A stretch of 64,000 nucleotides of DNA, taken from JAWHQP01 sp032586195. Its GTDB lineage: Bacteria; Pseudomonadota; Gammaproteobacteria; Enterobacterales; Pasteurellaceae. Location of the stretch: the NCBI GenBank assembly GCA_032586195.1, contig JAWHQP010000003.1:245955-309954 (forward strand), in the 5' to 3' direction. The translations under genes and the position numbers were made by a program. The notes beneath the pieces were generated by a model, which worked only from the letters and a program-made list of their open reading frames with translations, ran no database searches and was not told the origin of the DNA. Positions 60,989-64,000 of this stretch are shown here, in pieces (positions within the stretch are counted from its first letter, which is position 1; every line of letters starts with the position of its first letter).

Positions 60989-62890
60989 CTATTTTTTCGT
61001 TTTGCCGGTTTTTTTCGGCGCGGCGGCTTTTTTGTTGTCCGAAGTTTTTCCGGTCGATTTTTTCGCTTCAACTATGGGGGCGTTGCCCGATTTCGTTGCG
61101 GTTTTTGTCTTGGTTACGGATTTTTCTTTAACGGTTTTGTTCGTCGTTTTTTCCTTGCCGGTTATTTTTTCTTTATCCGCCTTATTAGTGGTTTTACTGC
61201 CGCTTTGTGCGGTGTTTTTTCCATTGGCAGGAATTTTTATAGTGGTTCCCAGTAACAGGCCGCGTTTCAGATTGTTCAAGGTAACGATATCATCGGCATT
61301 TACCTCATATTTTGCCGCCAGTTTCGTCAGATTATCGCCCGCCACAACCTTATGGGTAATGCCGCTGGCAGTAACCGTTTTTTTCGCCGGCATTTTTTCC
61401 GCGGATTTGTTATCGGTTTTTTTCTCGTCAACCTTATCCCGATTTACCGCTTTGCCCGGGATTTTAATGGTTTCGCCTACGCGTAATTCTTGGCGTTTTA
61501 AGTTATTTAAAGCGATAATATCTTTACTGTTCACCTTATACTTTTGTGCCAGTTTGGTCAAATTATCGCCTGATTTTACTTTATAACGCACGCCGCTGTC
61601 TTGTACGGAATCCTCAACCGCGGTGCTGTTTTTAGCAGTTTTGACGGTTTGATTGTCCTGCGCTTTGGTGGCAACAGCCGGAATTTTAATGGTTTCACCT
61701 ACACGTAGTTCCTGCCGTTTTAACTGATTCAGCGCCAGAATATCTTTGCTGTCCACTTTGTATTTTTGTGCCAGTCTGGTCAGATTATCGCCCGCTTTCA
61801 CCTTATAACGCACGCCGCTGTCTTGTATTGAATCCTTAACCGCGGTGCTGTTTTGGTTATTTTTCGCCGTTGCCGGAATTTTTATCGTCTCGCCGATATA
61901 TAGCTTCTGACGTTTCAGCTTATTCAACGCTATGATGTCTTCCGCTTTGACTTCGTATTGTTTGGCAATGCGGGTGAGCGTTTCCCCCGATTTCACCTTA
62001 TGGCGAACACCGCTGTCTTGCAGGGCGAGCGAAAGTGCGGTGCTGTTTTCCTTAGTTTTGTTCGCCGCATCGCCCGCTTTGTCGTTTCCGGTAGGTGTCG
62101 CTATCACTTTGGCTGTGTTGGTTTTAATACCGGCATTTCTGCTGCGGTAATCCACAATGCCCTGATAGATAATGTAGGCGATACGTTTGCGGTAACTTGT
62201 CGTGCTGAGTTTTGCTTCTTCGGCCGTGTTGGATAAAAAGCCCGTTTCCACCAGCACCGATGGAATATCGGGCGAACGCAATACCCCCAAGCTGGCGTGC
62301 TGCGGGCGGGAACGGCTCAGCTCGGTAATTTTGGAAAAATTACGCAAAATAGCATTGCCCAGTTCGTATCCTTCCCGTTGACTGTGACCGAATTGTAGAT
62401 CCAACACGGTTTGATTCAGATATTTTTCATCACTGTGGCCGGACAGAACGGAACCCGCACCGCCCAGTAGTTCCGATTGCTTCTCGTGATCTTCCAGCCA
62501 TTGCCCCATTTCATCGTTGGCCCGTCGGTTGGACAGCACCCACACGGATGCGCCTTTCATGGCGGGATTGGCGGAAGAATCGGCGTGAATGGACACCAAA
62601 TAATTGGCTTTTTTACGGCGGGCGATATCGGAACGATTCGGCACGGAGATATAGTAATCGCCCGTACGGGTCATGACCGCACGGAAATTGGGATCGCGAT
62701 CTAAGATGGCTTTGAGTTCTCGGGCGATGGAAAGCGTCACATTTTTTTCATAAATACCCAGATTACGGCCGATAGCGCCGGGATCTTTGCCACCGTGACC
62801 GGGGTCTATGGCAATGGTCCAGACATCGGCCCGTACCGGCATGGCCGTACAAAATAAACTGAGTAAAAAAAGAGAGAAAAATCGTTTCAT
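60989..62890 (-). CDS. amiB: N-acetylmuramoyl-L-alanine amidase AmiB with four LysM domains
   Basis: This 633-residue exported amidase splits peptidoglycan at division. A signal peptide (1-21) is followed by an Amidase_3 domain with zinc ligands His32 (DPGHGGKDPGAIG), Glu48 and His102 (SIHADSS) and catalytic Glu215 (VETGFLSN). Four LysM domains follow at about 297-340, 361-405, 436-479 and 512-555, then a Lys/Thr-rich tail of about 70 residues. E. coli AmiB has 445 residues and one LysM. The first three LysM and their linkers are near-identical at DNA level, and the linkers encode NSTA from uptake-signal-like DNA (perfect core at 62033). Confidence 0.95.
   Translation of the reverse strand: MKRFFSLFLLSLFCTAMPVRADVWTIAIDPGHGGKDPGAIGRNLGIYEKNVTLSIARELKAILDRDPNFRAVMTRTGDYYISVPNRSDIARRKKANYLVSIHADSSANPAMKGASVWVLSNRRANDEMGQWLEDHEKQSELLGGAGSVLSGHSDEKYLNQTVLDLQFGHSQREGYELGNAILRNFSKITELSRSRPQHASLGVLRSPDIPSVLVETGFLSNTAEEAKLSTTSYRKRIAYIIYQGIVDYRSRNAGIKTNTAKVIATPTGNDKAGDAANKTKENSTALSLALQDSGVRHKVKSGETLTRIAKQYEVKAEDIIALNKLKRQKLYIGETIKIPATAKNNQNSTAVKDSIQDSGVRYKVKAGDNLTRLAQKYKVDSKDILALNQLKRQELRVGETIKIPAVATKAQDNQTVKTAKNSTAVEDSVQDSGVRYKVKSGDNLTKLAQKYKVNSKDIIALNNLKRQELRVGETIKIPGKAVNRDKVDEKKTDNKSAEKMPAKKTVTASGITHKVVAGDNLTKLAAKYEVNADDIVTLNNLKRGLLLGTTIKIPANGKNTAQSGSKTTNKADKEKITGKEKTTNKTVKEKSVTKTKTATKSGNAPIVEAKKSTGKTSDNKKAAAPKKTGKTKK
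61440..62060 (-). repeat. Tandem LysM-plus-linker repeats inside amiB
   Basis: Three LysM units with linkers (spacing about 192 and 225 bp) share long identical stretches such as the codons for VGETIKIP, QDSGVRYKVK and LKRQELRVGETIKIP. The linker copies carry GCACCGCACTTTC-type sequence once as a perfect uptake signal (62033) and twice decayed to AACCGCGGTGCTG (near 61618 and 61841). Confidence 0.75.
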
Positions 62891-62913
62891 CGTTTACTAT
62901 TGGAATTGTTATT

Positions 62914-63402
62914 TTATGCTGAAATTAATTGAGCGATAATTTGTTCACCCTGCGGATTCCGAGCGATTAATTCGATATCCCGGGCAGTATCCGCATAATG
63001 AATGTTCACCAGAATGTCCGGTTCGGCAAGCAGCCCGGCGCCTTTTTCCGCCCATTCGATAAGACAAATCGCATTCGGATTAAAATAATCGCGAATGCCC
63101 ATAAATTCAAGTTCCTCGGGATCGGCGAGACGATAGAGATCAAAGTGATAAACTTGTTTGCCGGCAAGGTGATATTCTTCCACCAAGGTATAAGTGGGGC
63201 TTTTCACTTTGCCTTGATGCCCCAATCCTTGAATCATACCGCGGCTGAGCGTGGTTTTGCCTGTGCCCAAATCGCCGTTCAAATACAGCACTACCGCCAT
63301 TGCAGGCTTAACCCGGCAGATGGCATTCGCTAATTTCGCGCCGAATTCGCACATGGCGTTTTCGTCGGCGATATGTTGCTGATAATGAATATATGATTGC
63401 AT
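62914..63402 (-). CDS. tsaE: tRNA threonylcarbamoyladenosine synthesis ATPase TsaE
   Basis: This 162-residue P-loop protein works with TsaB and TsaD to make t6A37 in tRNA. The Walker A motif is NGDLGTGKTTLSRG near residue 45, followed by SPTYTLVEEYH and FDLYRLADPEELEF, all typical of YjeE/TsaE. It leads tsaE-amiB-mutL-miaA-hfq-hflX. tcdA, which acts on the product of this pathway, is in the same window. Confidence 0.96.
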   Translation of the reverse strand: MQSYIHYQQHIADENAMCEFGAKLANAICRVKPAMAVVLYLNGDLGTGKTTLSRGMIQGLGHQGKVKSPTYTLVEEYHLAGKQVYHFDLYRLADPEELEFMGIRDYFNPNAICLIEWAEKGAGLLAEPDILVNIHYADTARDIELIARNPQGEQIIAQLISA

Positions 63403-63607
63403 GGATATAAGGCTTAATTAGGTAAAAAGGTGGCTGATTATATCTTATTTTTTGCTGTTTTTATAGCGGAAACTGGGTCTGAAGGTTTTTATCGAATAAG
63501 CGTTTATTGAACTAATTTTTCTATGGGGTGACTAAATTAATATTCGGTTTAACCGAAAAATAGATTATCCATTTTTTTTGAATTAAAAGGAGAAAACGAG
63601 GAAGCGT

Positions 63608-63955
63608 ATGAAAAAATTTACCGCATTAACGACGGCAACGTTATTAGCGATGTCATTGGCAGCCTGCGATAAAGCAGAGCAAAAAACGGAACAGGGTAAA
63701 ACTGACGAAATGACGCAGCCGGCACCACAACAAGCACCGGCTCAGCCGCAGGAGCAGGAAACGCCGAAACCAACTGATGAACAAGCTGAACCTGCCTCGC
63801 AGGAGCAAATGCCGGCGGACGATCATCAGGCACCGCCGACGGGAAAGACTGATCAGCAGCCGATGGAGCAACAGCCGCAGGGAAACGTTCAGTCTTCTTC
63901 GCCGCAAAGCGGTATTAAAATTTCCGCAGAAAAAACCGAGCAAGGTGATCCATAG
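63608..63955 (+). CDS. Small Gln/Pro/Glu-rich lipoprotein
   Basis: This 115-residue protein has a lipoprotein signal peptide with lipobox LAAC (Cys20) and a mature part of low complexity, about 95 residues rich in Gln, Pro, Glu and Thr, with no expected fold. GGAG precedes the ATG at a slightly long distance. It may be a flexible envelope lipoprotein. I do not recognise a family. Confidence 0.75.
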   Translation: MKKFTALTTATLLAMSLAACDKAEQKTEQGKTDEMTQPAPQQAPAQPQEQETPKPTDEQAEPASQEQMPADDHQAPPTGKTDQQPMEQQPQGNVQSSSPQSGIKISAEKTEQGDP

Positions 63956-64000
63956 TGATATAAATAATATAGTCTAAGCGACATAAATGGGACTTAGGGG

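Noticed and set aside
61002..61586. 194-residue hydrophobic frame on the plus strand inside amiB
   Set aside because: It is the antisense of Lys-rich repeats, which gives artificial Phe/Leu/Val-rich protein; amiB explains the region.

Overview
The window reads as a typical chromosomal segment of a Pasteurellaceae bacterium of the Haemophilus influenzae type. At least 34 perfect copies of the 9-base DNA uptake core AAGTGCGGT (either strand) were located by eye, against about 0.5 expected by chance in 64 kb. The gene content (MsrAB-CcdA-thioredoxin cluster, serC-hisC-aroA, short TyrR, yciI-yciA-yciB-yciC-ompW, single-domain DhaM, LacZ, LldP, LysC-type aspartokinase) fits the succinate-producing Basfia / Actinobacillus succinogenes neighbourhood. 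That species assignment is inference; the Hin-type uptake signal and gene families are what is seen.

Layout. 0-5 kb: SotB-type efflux pump, tRNA-Leu(CAG), valS. 4.9-8.5 kb (minus): purA, hflC, hflK. 8.7-15 kb: an unrecognised membrane protein, znuA, tcdA, mltA, initiator tRNA-fMet, proA and a TRIC-like channel. 15.2-17.3 kb: PTS-dependent dihydroxyacetone kinase operon dhaKLM. 17.5-22.3 kb: lysC, a decayed HAD phosphatase, mpl, fbp. 22.4-28.8 kb: yci cluster, ompW, recN, nadK, grpE. 28.9-33.4 kb: DUF2470-like gene, tmaR, serC-hisC-aroA. 33.5-41.2 kb: tyrP, lacZ, lldP, argA. 41.4-45.8 kb: periplasmic methionine sulfoxide repair (msrAB, ccdA, thioredoxin-like), grxA, nfsA, rimK. 45.9-50.9 kb: ycfP, chalcone-isomerase-like protein, fumC, ycjF, tyrR. 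51-56.2 kb is the most accessory-looking part: an FkbM methyltransferase with a pentanucleotide tract in its first codons, an ABM monooxygenase, and an operon joining a MagIII-like DNA glycosylase to an osmoprotectant-type ABC transporter and an MDR reductase. 56.4-63.4 kb (minus): tsaE-amiB-mutL-miaA-hfq-hflX. The last gene is a small lipoprotein.

How it fits together. Several carbon genes (lacZ, fbp, dhaK, lldP) carry CRP-like sites at spacings close to -41.5 or -61.5 from a plausible -10 box; the lacZ site is a perfect palindrome. ompW has two FNR boxes, argA has ARG boxes, and tyrP has a TyrR box that can be paired with the tyrR gene 15 kb away. The enterobacterial tsaE-amiB-mutL-miaA-hfq-hflX-hflK-hflC-purA cluster is here split in two pieces lying on the same strand about 48 kb apart.

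Most notable: (1) 11 AGCAC units directly after the start codon of the FkbM gene, currently in frame, predict ON/OFF switching; (2) a family of about 90-bp intergenic elements, each starting at an uptake signal, with two internal hairpins and (in intact copies) an end of TTGCGTATAAA, mostly between convergent genes; (3) inverted uptake-signal pairs acting as probable terminators; (4) an AmiB with four LysM repeats whose linkers carry uptake-signal-derived sequence. No prophage, insertion sequence, CRISPR array or rRNA gene was seen.
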